Assembly (NCBI RefSeq): GCF_001598455.1
Contig: NZ_BCYZ01000044.1
Coordinates: forward strand, 1-36,758
Origin: Sphingomonas pruni NBRC 15498
GTDB lineage: Bacteria; Pseudomonadota; Alphaproteobacteria; Sphingomonadales; Sphingomonadaceae
DNA: 36,758 nucleotides
Direction of reading: 5' to 3'
Position numbers and translations under genes: made by a program. Numbering within the stretch: the stretch's first letter is position 1; the number at the start of each line of letters is the position of its first letter. Shown here one piece after another: positions 1 to 7,888 of the stretch. Below the pieces are notes generated by a model. The model did no database searches. It was not told where the DNA came from and worked only from the letters and a program-made list of their open reading frames with translations.

Positions 1-80
1 CCCCACGACACACTGGCAACAAGCCGTTGAGTTGGCGGATGGCGGGGCCCCCTCCACCACGCAACTTCGTCGCGCGGTCC

Positions 81-102
81 CCCTCCCCGTAAACGGGGAG
101 GG
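81..102. terminator. GC-rich hairpin directly after the acyl-CoA synthetase stop codon
   Basis: A perfect 9-bp stem (CCCTCCCCG at 81-89 and CGGGGAGGG at 94-102) encloses a TAAA loop. It abuts the stop codon of the minus-strand acyl-CoA synthetase (103-105). There is no T-tract on either strand, so it may be a dispersed palindrome acting as an RNA 3' end rather than a classic intrinsic terminator. The rest of 1-80 shows no gene. Confidence 0.5.
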
Positions 103-1794
103 TTAGGCGGCAGCCATCGCCCGGTACTTGGCGCGCAGCCCAACTTTGTCGATCTTCTCCGTCCCCAGTCGCGGCAGCGGCTCGGCGGCGATCCAGATGC
201 GGGCGGGTATCTTGAACGGTGCGATATGCTCGCCCAGGAACTCCTGCAGCGCGCGCTCGTCGATCGCTTCGTCACTGTTGAGATGCACCACGGCGCCCGG
301 CACCTCGCCGAACTTCTCGTCGGGCAGGCCGAACACCGCCGCCTCGGCGACGAACGGGTGGCGATAGATCGCCGCCTCGACTTCCTGGCAGCTGATATTC
401 TCGCCGCCGCGGATGATGATGTCCTTCTTGCGATCGACGATGAACAGATAGCCGTCCTCGTCGAGATAGCCGATGTCGCCGGTCAGGAAATAGCCGTCGG
501 GACTGAACGCCGCCGCGGTCGCTTCGGGCCGGTGCCAATATTCGCGGAAGTTGCAGATCGACCGGATCGCCACCTCGCCGCGCTCGCTGGCCGGCACTTT
601 CCTGCCCATATTGTCGAGAATCGCAAGGTCGACCAACGGTGCCGAACCCCGGCCGGTCGAATTGGGCTTGGCGAGGTAATTCTCGCGCCAATTGCCGCAG
701 CCGACGCCGTTGGTCTCGGTCAGGCCATAGCCGATCAGCGGCGCTCCCCCGCCCATTTCCTCGTTGATCCGGCGGACATGGTCGACCGGGCGCGGCGCCC
801 CGCCAGCGGCGAAATCGGTCACCGTCGACAGATCGTATTTGCCGCGATTGGGATGCGTCAGGATCTCGAAGCTCATCAGCGGCACGCCGACGAAATAGCT
901 GATCTGCTCCTTTTCGATCAGCCGCATCGCCTCCTCGGCATCCCATTTGGGCATCAGCACGAGTTTGCGCCCCATCGCGAAGCTCTGCAGCATCACCGGC
1001 ACTTCGGCGGTGACGTGGAACAACGGCACGTTAAGCAGGGTCGACGGCTGGCCTTGCGGCGGATTGCCGTCCTCAGTCGCGAAACCCAGCATCATCAGCG
1101 CCTGGGCTAGGTAATTGAGCGTGCCCTGCAGCACCGCGCGATGATCGCTGAGCGCGCCCTTGGATTGCCCGGTCGACCCGCTGGTGAACAGGATCGTGGC
1201 AAGATCGTCGGGGCCGAGCTCAGGCAGCATTGTCTCCGCATCGCCCGGTAAAACGGCGAGCGCTTCGGACAGCGGTTTCAGGTCGTCGATCACCTCCACG
1301 CGCGCGGTCAGGCCGGCAATCTCCGCCAGTCTTTTGCCGCGCGGCGGATCGGCGAAGACGATCGAACATTCGACCTCGGCGAGCGCGGCGGCGAATTCCT
1401 CCGACTGCCACCAGCCGTTGAGCAGGACCGCAATCCCGCCCGCCATCAGCACGCCCATATAGAGCGTGATCCAGGACGGCGAATTGCGCATCGCGATGCC
1501 GACCCGATCGCCGCGCTTGACGCCTTGCGCGACCAGCGATCGCGCGACCTTGCCGGCCTGGTCGTATACCCGTGCGAAGGTCAGCCGCTCGTCGCCCGCC
1601 ACCAGGAACGTCACCTCGGCATGCTGGGTGCAGAAATGCGCGAAATAATGCGCCAGGCTGGGCGGCGCCGCAGCGATCGCCGGATAGATCCGACCGCGCA
1701 CCTCGATCTCGCTCACCGCCATCGGTGCGCCGGGCGCGGTCAGCTTCGCGATTCCCTGATCCATCCGTAGATCGAGCGCACTGGGCATCGGCAT
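103..1794 (-). CDS. acyl-CoA synthetase, AMP-binding (class I adenylate-forming) enzyme
   Basis: A 563-residue ligase that would activate a carboxylic acid, probably a fatty or aromatic acid, to its CoA thioester through an acyl-AMP intermediate. The sequence shows the phosphate-binding loop [12 protein letters not shown] near residue 203, the A5 motif YGLTET near 360, the hinge region [20 protein letters not shown] near 440-460, GGENI just after it, and the C-terminal EKID with the catalytic Lys. Length is normal for the family. Two in-frame ATGs (1794 and 1788) are possible starts; a GGAG element lies just upstream and fits 1788 slightly better by spacing. It diverges from lgt across a short intergenic region. 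The substrate cannot be told from the sequence. Confidence 0.93.
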   Translation of the reverse strand: MPMPSALDLRMDQGIAKLTAPGAPMAVSEIEVRGRIYPAIAAAPPSLAHYFAHFCTQHAEVTFLVAGDERLTFARVYDQAGKVARSLVAQGVKRGDRVGIAMRNSPSWITLYMGVLMAGGIAVLLNGWWQSEEFAAALAEVECSIVFADPPRGKRLAEIAGLTARVEVIDDLKPLSEALAVLPGDAETMLPELGPDDLATILFTSGSTGQSKGALSDHRAVLQGTLNYLAQALMMLGFATEDGNPPQGQPSTLLNVPLFHVTAEVPVMLQSFAMGRKLVLMPKWDAEEAMRLIEKEQISYFVGVPLMSFEILTHPNRGKYDLSTVTDFAAGGAPRPVDHVRRINEEMGGGAPLIGYGLTETNGVGCGNWRENYLAKPNSTGRGSAPLVDLAILDNMGRKVPASERGEVAIRSICNFREYWHRPEATAAAFSPDGYFLTGDIGYLDEDGYLFIVDRKKDIIIRGGENISCQEVEAAIYRHPFVAEAAVFGLPDEKFGEVPGAVVHLNSDEAIDERALQEFLGEHIAPFKIPARIWIAAEPLPRLGTEKIDKVGLRAKYRAMAAA

Positions 1795-1866
1795 TCTCTC
1801 CGCTTGGTCTTGGTCGACTTGGGACCTTTACACCCTTATGGGAGCGACAAAGCCCGGGGAAAAGCC

Positions 1867-2742
1867 TTGATCCTGCACGCATTGACCGCGATCAATTTCG
1901 ACGACCTGCACCTCAATCCGGTGCTGTTGCACATCCATTTGTTCAACCGCGATTTATTCGACATCAAATGGTATTCGATCGCGTACATCGCCGGCATCGT
2001 CGTCGGCTGGATGTATCTGATGCGGATGCTCCGCGCGCCCGGCGCGCCGATGGCCAAGCGCCATGTCGAGGACCTGGTATTCTACGCGACGCTCGGCATC
2101 ATTCTGGGCGGGCGAATCGGCTATGTGCTGTTCTACGATCCCAAACTCTTCCTCTCGCCCGGATTCTTCAAATTGTGGGAAGGCGGCATGTCGTTCCACG
2201 GCGGCGTGATTGGCACGTCGCTCGGCATCTTCTGGTTCGCGCGCCGCAACCAGCTCAGCTGGCTGCGCATCCACGATTATGTCGCCTGCTGCGCGCCGTT
2301 CGGACTGTTCTTCGGGCGGCTGGCCAATTTCGTGAACGGCGAATTGTGGGGCAGGCCCGCCGATCCCAATTTGCCTTGGGCAATGGTCTTCCCCAATGCC
2401 GGAATGATGCCGCGCCATCCGAGCCAGCTCTACGAGGCGTTGCTCGAAGGCGTCGTGCTGGCCGCGCTGCTCGCCTACGCCTTCTGGCGGACCAGGGCGC
2501 GTTACGAGCCGGGCAAGCTCGTCGGCCTGTTCCTGATCGGCTATGGCCTCGCGCGCTTCACGGTCGAGTTCTTCCGCGAGCCCGACGCGCAGTTCCAGGG
2601 CACGATCTTCGACAATGGCTATCTGCACATGGGCCAATGGCTTTGCGTGCCGATGATCCTGGGCGGTATCTACCTGATGTGGACGGCCAAGGGCCGGCGC
2701 GACCGCGTCACGCCGATCGCCGGGGACGAAAGCGTCGCCTGA
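1867..2742 (+). CDS. lgt: prolipoprotein diacylglyceryl transferase
   Basis: Inner-membrane enzyme that moves diacylglycerol from phosphatidylglycerol to the lipobox Cys of prolipoproteins, the first step of lipoprotein maturation. About seven hydrophobic segments are visible, plus the Lgt signature [13 protein letters not shown] near the middle and [12 protein letters not shown] after it; the early segment [12 protein letters not shown] is also typical. The frame is open back to a TTG at 1804, but TTG 1867 has a GGGGA element about six bases upstream and gives the usual N terminus, a 291-residue protein. First gene of a plus-strand run; its stop lies one base before the next start. Confidence 0.93.
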   Translation: MILHALTAINFDDLHLNPVLLHIHLFNRDLFDIKWYSIAYIAGIVVGWMYLMRMLRAPGAPMAKRHVEDLVFYATLGIILGGRIGYVLFYDPKLFLSPGFFKLWEGGMSFHGGVIGTSLGIFWFARRNQLSWLRIHDYVACCAPFGLFFGRLANFVNGELWGRPADPNLPWAMVFPNAGMMPRHPSQLYEALLEGVVLAALLAYAFWRTRARYEPGKLVGLFLIGYGLARFTVEFFREPDAQFQGTIFDNGYLHMGQWLCVPMILGGIYLMWTAKGRRDRVTPIAGDESVA

Positions 2743-2743
2743 T

Positions 2744-3787
2744 ATGGATGGCTCGCTGCCCGATCGGCTGTCGCGCGCCATCACCATAGCGGGGCCGATC
2801 CCGTTGTCGCAATACATGGCGGCGGCCAATGCCGAATATTATGCGACGCGCGACCCGCTGGGATCGGCCGGCGATTTCACCACCGCTCCCGAGATCAGCC
2901 AGATGTTCGGCGAACTGATCGGCCTGTGGGCGGCCGACCTATGGCAGCGTGCCGGCGAACCCGAAATCTATTGGGTCGAACTCGGACCCGGGCGCGGCAC
3001 GCTGACCGCCGATGCAATGCGCGCGATGGGCCGGGTCGGCCTCGATCCCCCCGTCCATTTCGTCGAGACCAGCCCCACCCTCCGCGCGAGCCAACGCGCC
3101 GCCGTGCCCTATGCCACCTGGCATGACGACATCGCCCACTTGCCCGACGACCGGCCGGTGATCGCCGTCGCGAACGAATTCTTCGACGCTCTACCGATCC
3201 GCCAACTGGTCAAGGCGGGCGACGCCTGGCGCGAGCGATTGGTTGCCTGCCAGGACCTGATCTTCCTGCCGATCGCGGGCAAGGACGTGCCCGCCAGCGT
3301 TATCCCGGAGAGCCTGCGCGACGCGCCGGTCGGATCGGTAATCGAAACCTCGCCCGCGTCGGTTGCGATCGCGCGCGCGCTGGCGCAGCGCCTGATGGCG
3401 CATGGCGGCGCCGCGTTGGTGGTCGATTACGGTTATGACGGCCCCGCCATCGGCGACACATTGCAGGCAGTGAGCGGCCACCAATTCGCCAATCCGTTCG
3501 AGGAACCGGGCAGCCGCGACCTGACCGCGCATGTCGATTTCGCCACCCTGGCCGCGGCCGCCGGCGTCGAGGCCGTGCGGGTGGATGGCCCGATCGGGCA
3601 AGGCGCTTTCCTGACTGCGTTGGGGATCGATCCGCGCGCCGAGGCGCTGGCGCGTTCGACGCCGGAGCGCGCCGAACAGATCGCCGCCGATCGCGCGCGG
3701 CTGGTCGAGGACGACCAGATGGGGACGTTGTTCAGGGCGATGGCCTGGACCGCGCGCGACTGGCCAATTCCGGCAGGATTCCTATGA
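2744..3787 (+). CDS. SAM-dependent methyltransferase, MidA/NDUFAF7 family (COG1565)
   Basis: A 347-residue protein with the class I SAM-binding motif WVELGPGRGTL near residue 75 and the family segments GDFTTAPEISQMFGELIG near residue 42 and VANEFFDALPIRQLV near 143. Mitochondrial NDUFAF7 methylates an arginine of a complex I subunit; what the bacterial members methylate is less clear, so the substrate here is open. The ATG is one base after the lgt stop, and the stop overlaps the ATG of the following GNAT gene as ATGA, so it sits in a translationally coupled operon. Confidence 0.9.
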   Translation: MDGSLPDRLSRAITIAGPIPLSQYMAAANAEYYATRDPLGSAGDFTTAPEISQMFGELIGLWAADLWQRAGEPEIYWVELGPGRGTLTADAMRAMGRVGLDPPVHFVETSPTLRASQRAAVPYATWHDDIAHLPDDRPVIAVANEFFDALPIRQLVKAGDAWRERLVACQDLIFLPIAGKDVPASVIPESLRDAPVGSVIETSPASVAIARALAQRLMAHGGAALVVDYGYDGPAIGDTLQAVSGHQFANPFEEPGSRDLTAHVDFATLAAAAGVEAVRVDGPIGQGAFLTALGIDPRAEALARSTPERAEQIAADRARLVEDDQMGTLFRAMAWTARDWPIPAGFL

Positions 3788-4293
3788 TCGTCTATCGCGA
3801 TGCAACCCCCGCCGATGGGGACGCGCTCGACGCCATGGCGCAGGCGATCTGGATCGAGACGTTCGCGCACGGCGTCTCGGCGGAGGATGCGGCCACTTAT
3901 CTCGCCCAGGCCTACGGCCCTAACGGCAAGTTGCTTGCCGACTTGTCGAGCGGTGCCGCGCGCTTTCACCTCGCGCTCGCCGATGGCCGCGTCGTCGGCT
4001 ATGCCAAGGTCAACCTGCCCTGGCTGCCCGATGCCGACCCCGGTGCGCTGCAATTGAGCCAGATCTATGTCAGTAGCGACCAGCACGGCGCGGGTGTCGG
4101 CAAGGCGTTGCTCGCCTGGGCAATCGCCACCGCGCGGGCGGAAGACGCGACGGCTCTATTGTTGACCGTGTGGGAGGAGAACCACCGCGCCGCCGCCTTT
4201 TATCGCAAGAACGGCTTCGAGCATGTCGGCGACTATGCTTTTGCCGTCGGCAACCAGGTCGATACCGACCACATCATGCGACTGGCGTTGTGA
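3784..4293 (+). CDS. GNAT family N-acetyltransferase (first of a tandem pair)
   Basis: A 169-residue single-domain GNAT protein. The acetyl-CoA pyrophosphate-binding loop is QHGAGVGKALL near residue 100, preceded by beta-strand 4 (LSQIYV) and followed by LLLTVWEENHRAAAFYRKNGF, the usual motif B region. The start overlaps the upstream methyltransferase stop (ATGA) and the stop overlaps the GTG of a second GNAT gene. It resembles that neighbour along its full length (both begin YRDATPADG), so the pair probably arose by tandem duplication. The acceptor substrate is unknown. Confidence 0.9.
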   Translation: MIVYRDATPADGDALDAMAQAIWIETFAHGVSAEDAATYLAQAYGPNGKLLADLSSGAARFHLALADGRVVGYAKVNLPWLPDADPGALQLSQIYVSSDQHGAGVGKALLAWAIATARAEDATALLLTVWEENHRAAAFYRKNGFEHVGDYAFAVGNQVDTDHIMRLAL

Positions 4294-4808
4294 GCGGAGC
4301 GATCGCCTATCGTGACGCGACGCCTGCCGATGGGCCGGAACTCGCGGCGATGGCGCGACGCAGCTTCACCGACACGTTCGGCACGCTCTATCGCCAGGAA
4401 GACCTATCGCAATTCCTCGATGCCGCATTCGGATCGGCGGGATTGCCCGCCGACCTGACCGACCCCGCCTATCGCGTGCGGGTGGCGACCGACGGCGACG
4501 CGATCGTCGGTTATTGCAAGATCGGCCCCGTCACGTTTCCCGGCGACTGGCCGGATAGCGCGATCGAACTGCACCAGCTTTACATCCTTGGCGATCACCA
4601 CGGCGCTGGCCTGGCGCCCGTGCTCATGGATTGGGCGCTCAATCAGGCACGGGGACGCGGCGCGAGCGAGATGATCCTGTCGGTCTATGTCGACAATCAC
4701 CGGGCGCGCCGCTTCTACGAACGCTACGGCTTCGAAGAGATCGGACATTATAAATTCATGGTCGGCGATCACGAAGACGACGATCGGCTGATGAGGCTGA
4801 AGCTGTGA
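4290..4808 (+). CDS. GNAT family N-acetyltransferase (second of a tandem pair)
   Basis: A 172-residue GNAT protein starting at GTG 4290, which overlaps the stop of the first copy (GTGA). The open frame extends further upstream inside the preceding gene, but homology with the first copy begins here. The CoA-binding loop is HHGAGLAPVLM near residue 106, with LYILGDHHG before it and ILSVYVDNHRARRFYERYGF after it. It ends in a GTGA overlap with pgeF. The two copies differ in the CoA loop (GAGVGK versus GAGLAP) and in acidic C-terminal residues, suggesting they no longer share one substrate. Confidence 0.9.
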   Translation: MSGAIAYRDATPADGPELAAMARRSFTDTFGTLYRQEDLSQFLDAAFGSAGLPADLTDPAYRVRVATDGDAIVGYCKIGPVTFPGDWPDSAIELHQLYILGDHHGAGLAPVLMDWALNQARGRGASEMILSVYVDNHRARRFYERYGFEEIGHYKFMVGDHEDDDRLMRLKL

Positions 4809-5578
4809 CCGTCGAGGTCAATCGCGCCCGCGCGCTGGATGGCATAGCGCATGGCTTTCTCGGCCGGCGCGGCGGCGTGTCGACCGGAATCACCGCAGGG
4901 CTCGATCTCGGCCGGCGCGGGCAAGTCGAGATCGGCCCCGAACTCGTCGAGAATCGCCGCCGTGCGGTCGCTGCGGTGCTGCCTGGCGCGGAACTGATCA
5001 CGCTCTATCAGGTCCATTCGGCGGAGTGTGTGACACTCGACAGGCCTTGGGACGACAGCGCGCGCCCGCATGCCGACGCCATGGTGACCGACCGGCCGGG
5101 TTATGCCCTGGGCATCCTGACCGCGGATTGCGCGCCCGTTCTGCTCGCCGACCGTGACGCGGGCGTGGTCGGCGCGGCGCATGCCGGATGGAAAGGCGCG
5201 ATCGGCGGCGTCACCGACGCGACGGTCGCGGCGATGGAGAGGCTCGGCGCCGACCGCGACCGCATCGCCGCGGCGATCGGCCCATGCATTGCCCGCGCCA
5301 GCTACGAGGTCGACGCGGCGTTCGAGCGCCGCTTCGAAGAGCATGACCCGGAGAATGAGCGTTTCTTTGCCGCCGGTCGCGAAGGCCATGCGCAATTCGA
5401 CCTCGAAGGCTATGTCGCGCATCACCTCGCCGCCGCCGGGGTGCGGACCATCGAAATGATGGGGCTCGACACTTATGCCGACGCGGATCGTTTCTACAGC
5501 TTCCGCCGCGCGACGCACCGTGGTGAGCCCGATTATGGCCGACAGATTTCGATCATCGGACTGCGATCGGCAGGATGA
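4805..5578 (+). CDS. pgeF: peptidoglycan editing factor / multicopper-independent laccase-domain protein (YfiH family)
   Basis: A 257-residue YfiH/DUF152-family protein. Visible are the three metal-ligand motifs of the family: VHSAEC (His) near residue 71, TADCAPVLL (Cys) near 108, and HAGWKG (His) near 125, with GPCIARASYEV near 160 and the C-terminal FYSFRRAT. E. coli YfiH (PgeF) helps keep wrong amino acids out of peptidoglycan, and other members have been reported as polyphenol oxidases or purine nucleoside enzymes. GTG start overlapping the upstream stop. Last gene of the lgt run before a 54-base leader. Confidence 0.9.
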   Translation: MTVEVNRARALDGIAHGFLGRRGGVSTGITAGLDLGRRGQVEIGPELVENRRRAVAAVLPGAELITLYQVHSAECVTLDRPWDDSARPHADAMVTDRPGYALGILTADCAPVLLADRDAGVVGAAHAGWKGAIGGVTDATVAAMERLGADRDRIAAAIGPCIARASYEVDAAFERRFEEHDPENERFFAAGREGHAQFDLEGYVAHHLAAAGVRTIEMMGLDTYADADRFYSFRRATHRGEPDYGRQISIIGLRSAG

Positions 5579-5632
5579 ACTAGTTTCTTCTGAAACCACA
5601 CGGCGCTACAGCGTCGGCCAAAGGAGTAGATG
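5579..5632 (+). promoter_or_regulatory. structured leader in front of the Cys/Met PLP enzyme
   Basis: Two consecutive hairpins lie between pgeF and the next start codon. The first has arms GTTTC/GAAAC (5583-5587, 5592-5596) and a TTCT loop. The second has arms CGGCGC/GCGTCG (5601-5606, 5611-5616, one G-U pair) and a TACA loop. A good Shine-Dalgarno AAGGAG follows at 5621-5626. The TTCT loop can pair with AGGA inside that site, so a pseudoknot hiding the ribosome site is possible. Function as a riboswitch or attenuator is inferred only. Confidence 0.3.
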
Positions 5633-6958
5633 ATGCCCAAGACGCCGACCGAGACTGAAGCCGATTTGACCGGGGTTGAAGCCCTGGCCCCCAAGAAGAC
5701 CGAGCCGGCGTCGATCGGCGGGCGCAAGCTCAAGCCGTCGACGCTGATGATGGGGCACGGCTACGATCCGATGCTGTCGGAAGGAGCGCTCAAGCCGCCG
5801 ATCTTCCTGACCTCGACCTTCGTCTTCCCCAATGCAGCGGCTGGCAAGCGCCATTTCGAGGGCGTCACCGGCAAGCGTCCGGGCGGTGCCGAGGGCCTAG
5901 TCTATTCGCGCTTCAACGGGCCGAACCAGGAGATCCTCGAAGACCGGCTGGGCATCTGGGAAGGGGCCGAGGACGCACTCGCTTTCTCCTCCGGCATGTC
6001 GGCGATCGCCACCTTGTTCCTGGCGATGGTCAAGCCGGGCGACACGATCGTCCATTCCGGTCCGCTCTATGCCGCGACGGAAACACTGATTGCCCGCATT
6101 CTCGGACGTTTCGGCGTGCATTGGCTCGACTTTCCGGCGGGCGCGACGCGCGCCGAGATCGACGCCGTGCTGTCGAAGGCGGCGTCGGGCAATGTCGCAT
6201 TGATCTATCTGGAAAGCCCGGCCAACCCGACCAATGCCCTGGTCGACGTCCAGGCGGTCGCCGCCAGCCGAGACGCGATCTTCACCGGTGCCAACAAGCC
6301 GCCGATCGCGATCGACAACACCTTCCTGGGCCCGCTGTGGCACAAGCCGCTCGAACATGGCGCCGACATCGTCGTCTACTCGCTGACCAAATATGCCGGC
6401 GGCCATTCCGACCTGGTCGCGGGCGGCGTGCTCGGATCGAAGGAGCACATCAACACCATCCGGCTGATGCGCAACACGATCGGCACGATCTGCGACCCCA
6501 ATACCGCCTGGATGCTGCTGCGCAGCCTGGAGACGCTCGAACTGCGAATGAGCCGCGCCGGCGAAAATGCGGCGAAGGTCTGCGAATTCCTGCGCCAGCA
6601 CCCCAAGGTCGAGCGCGTCGGCTATCTCGGCTTCCTCAAGGACGGCAAGGACAAGCGCCAGGCCGACATCTACGAACGCCATTGCTCGGGCGCGGGCTCG
6701 ACCTTCTCGCTCTATCTCAAGGGCGGCGAGAAGGAAGCCTTCGCCTTTCTCGACGCGCTCAAGATCGCCAAGCTGGCGGTCAGCCTGGGCGGGACCGAGA
6801 CCTTGGCGTCGCACCCCGCCGCCATGACGCATTTGTCGGTGCCCGATGCCCGCAAACAGGCATTGGGGATTACCGACAATCTGGTCCGCATCTCGATCGG
6901 CGTCGAGGATGCCGACGACCTGATCGCCGATTTCGAGGCGGCGCTGGAGACGGTTTGA
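5633..6958 (+). CDS. cystathionine gamma-synthase / O-acylhomoserine sulfhydrylase family PLP enzyme
   Basis: A 441-residue member of the Cys/Met metabolism PLP family (fold type I). The Schiff-base Lys is in YSLTKYAGGHSDLVAGG near residue 253; DNTFLGPLW with its PLP-contacting Asp precedes it, and SSGMSAIAT near 123 matches the phosphate-binding loop. The family includes cystathionine gamma-synthase, O-succinylhomoserine sulfhydrylase (MetZ) and methionine gamma-lyase; the sequence alone does not decide. The N-terminal ~45 residues are longer than in enterobacterial MetB. AAGGAG at 5621-5626 is six bases before ATG 5633 and only three before ATG 5630, so 5633 is preferred. Confidence 0.9.
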   Translation: MPKTPTETEADLTGVEALAPKKTEPASIGGRKLKPSTLMMGHGYDPMLSEGALKPPIFLTSTFVFPNAAAGKRHFEGVTGKRPGGAEGLVYSRFNGPNQEILEDRLGIWEGAEDALAFSSGMSAIATLFLAMVKPGDTIVHSGPLYAATETLIARILGRFGVHWLDFPAGATRAEIDAVLSKAASGNVALIYLESPANPTNALVDVQAVAASRDAIFTGANKPPIAIDNTFLGPLWHKPLEHGADIVVYSLTKYAGGHSDLVAGGVLGSKEHINTIRLMRNTIGTICDPNTAWMLLRSLETLELRMSRAGENAAKVCEFLRQHPKVERVGYLGFLKDGKDKRQADIYERHCSGAGSTFSLYLKGGEKEAFAFLDALKIAKLAVSLGGTETLASHPAAMTHLSVPDARKQALGITDNLVRISIGVEDADDLIADFEAALETV

Positions 6959-7767
6959 GCGAGCGGCCCGACAGCATTGCCCGGCCGTGCGACGGGGACG
7001 AACGCTCGATCGTTCGCGACGGGCGACGGATCGGCTATTTCGTCCGGGGAGCCGGGCCGGCAGTGCTGTTGCTGCCGAGTCTGGGCCGCGAGGCGAGCGA
7101 TTTCAACGAACTGACCGCTACGCTGCTGGCCAGCCATCGCACGATCGCGATCGATCCTCCCGGCGTCGGGCTCAGCGACCTGCCGCCCAAACCGGTATCG
7201 CTGTTCGATCTCGCCGACGACGTCGCGGCGGTGATCCATGCCGAACAGGCGGGGCCGGCAATCGTGATCGGCCATGCTTTCGGCAATCGGTTGGCGCGGG
7301 CGACGGCGACCCGTCATGCCGGCGCCGTCGCCAGCCTGGTGCTGATCGCGGCCGGCGGCAAATATCCGATCCCCGGCCTGGCGTTCGATGCGTTGCTCGG
7401 CTGTTTCAATCCCGACCAGCCGGCCGAAGAGCATTTCGCCTGCGTCGCTTATGCCTTCTTTGCTGACGGCAATGTCGTACCCGATCATTGGCGACGCGGC
7501 TGGCATCCGGCGACGGCCAGAGTCCAAGGCGCCGCGGTCCGCGCCACGCCCGTCGAATCCTGGTGGCACGGCGGGGGCCGCCCGATGCTGGTGATCCAGG
7601 GTTCAGCCGACCGCGTCGCGCCGCGCGCCGATTCCGCAGACGTCCTGGCGGCCGACTTCCCCGACCGGGTCACCATCGCGCTGATCGATCAGGCTGGTCA
7701 TGCCCTGCTGCCCGAACAACCCGACGCGATTGCAGGGGCGATCGTCAGGTTTCTCTCCTCGTCATAA
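6955..7767 (+). CDS. alpha/beta hydrolase with Ala at the nucleophile position
   Basis: A 270-residue alpha/beta-hydrolase-fold protein. The start is TTG 6955, overlapping the upstream stop as TTGA, with GGAG just before it; the frame is open further upstream but only as a shadow of the PLP-enzyme gene. The nucleophile elbow reads VIGHAFGNR (codons ggc cat gct ttc ggc), so Ala replaces the usual Ser. The acid (QGSADRVAP) and the final His (DQAGHALLPEQP) of the triad are present. Some family members with GHA-type elbows exist, such as RutD-like proteins, so it may be non-hydrolytic or use another mechanism. Coupled to the PLP enzyme; the substrate is unknown. Confidence 0.85.
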   Translation: MSERPDSIARPCDGDERSIVRDGRRIGYFVRGAGPAVLLLPSLGREASDFNELTATLLASHRTIAIDPPGVGLSDLPPKPVSLFDLADDVAAVIHAEQAGPAIVIGHAFGNRLARATATRHAGAVASLVLIAAGGKYPIPGLAFDALLGCFNPDQPAEEHFACVAYAFFADGNVVPDHWRRGWHPATARVQGAAVRATPVESWWHGGGRPMLVIQGSADRVAPRADSADVLAADFPDRVTIALIDQAGHALLPEQPDAIAGAIVRFLSSS

Positions 7768-7888
7768 ACCCCGTCTTCCCTTCCGTTTGCGGGGGCGAGT
7801 TCGCAATCGCTTCATTGTGACTGCAAACGCATTTCCCGCCAGCCGCCAAGCCGGCTATGGGAAGCGGGACGGGAACAGGGGGGAAGGC

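Noticed and set aside
226..1110. A long plus-strand open frame opposite the acyl-CoA synthetase
   Set aside because: It is antisense to a well-supported gene; codon pattern and residue content (His/Arg/Asp-rich, no motifs) are typical of shadow frames in GC-rich DNA. The same reasoning removed all other long antisense frames.
1804..1866. Upstream TTG (1804) as start of lgt
   Set aside because: The extra 21 residues show no family similarity, and TTG 1867 has a better ribosome site.
5579..5632. A SAM-II or SAM/SAH riboswitch before the Cys/Met enzyme
   Set aside because: The hairpins do not match those consensus sequences as I know them; kept only as an unnamed structured leader.
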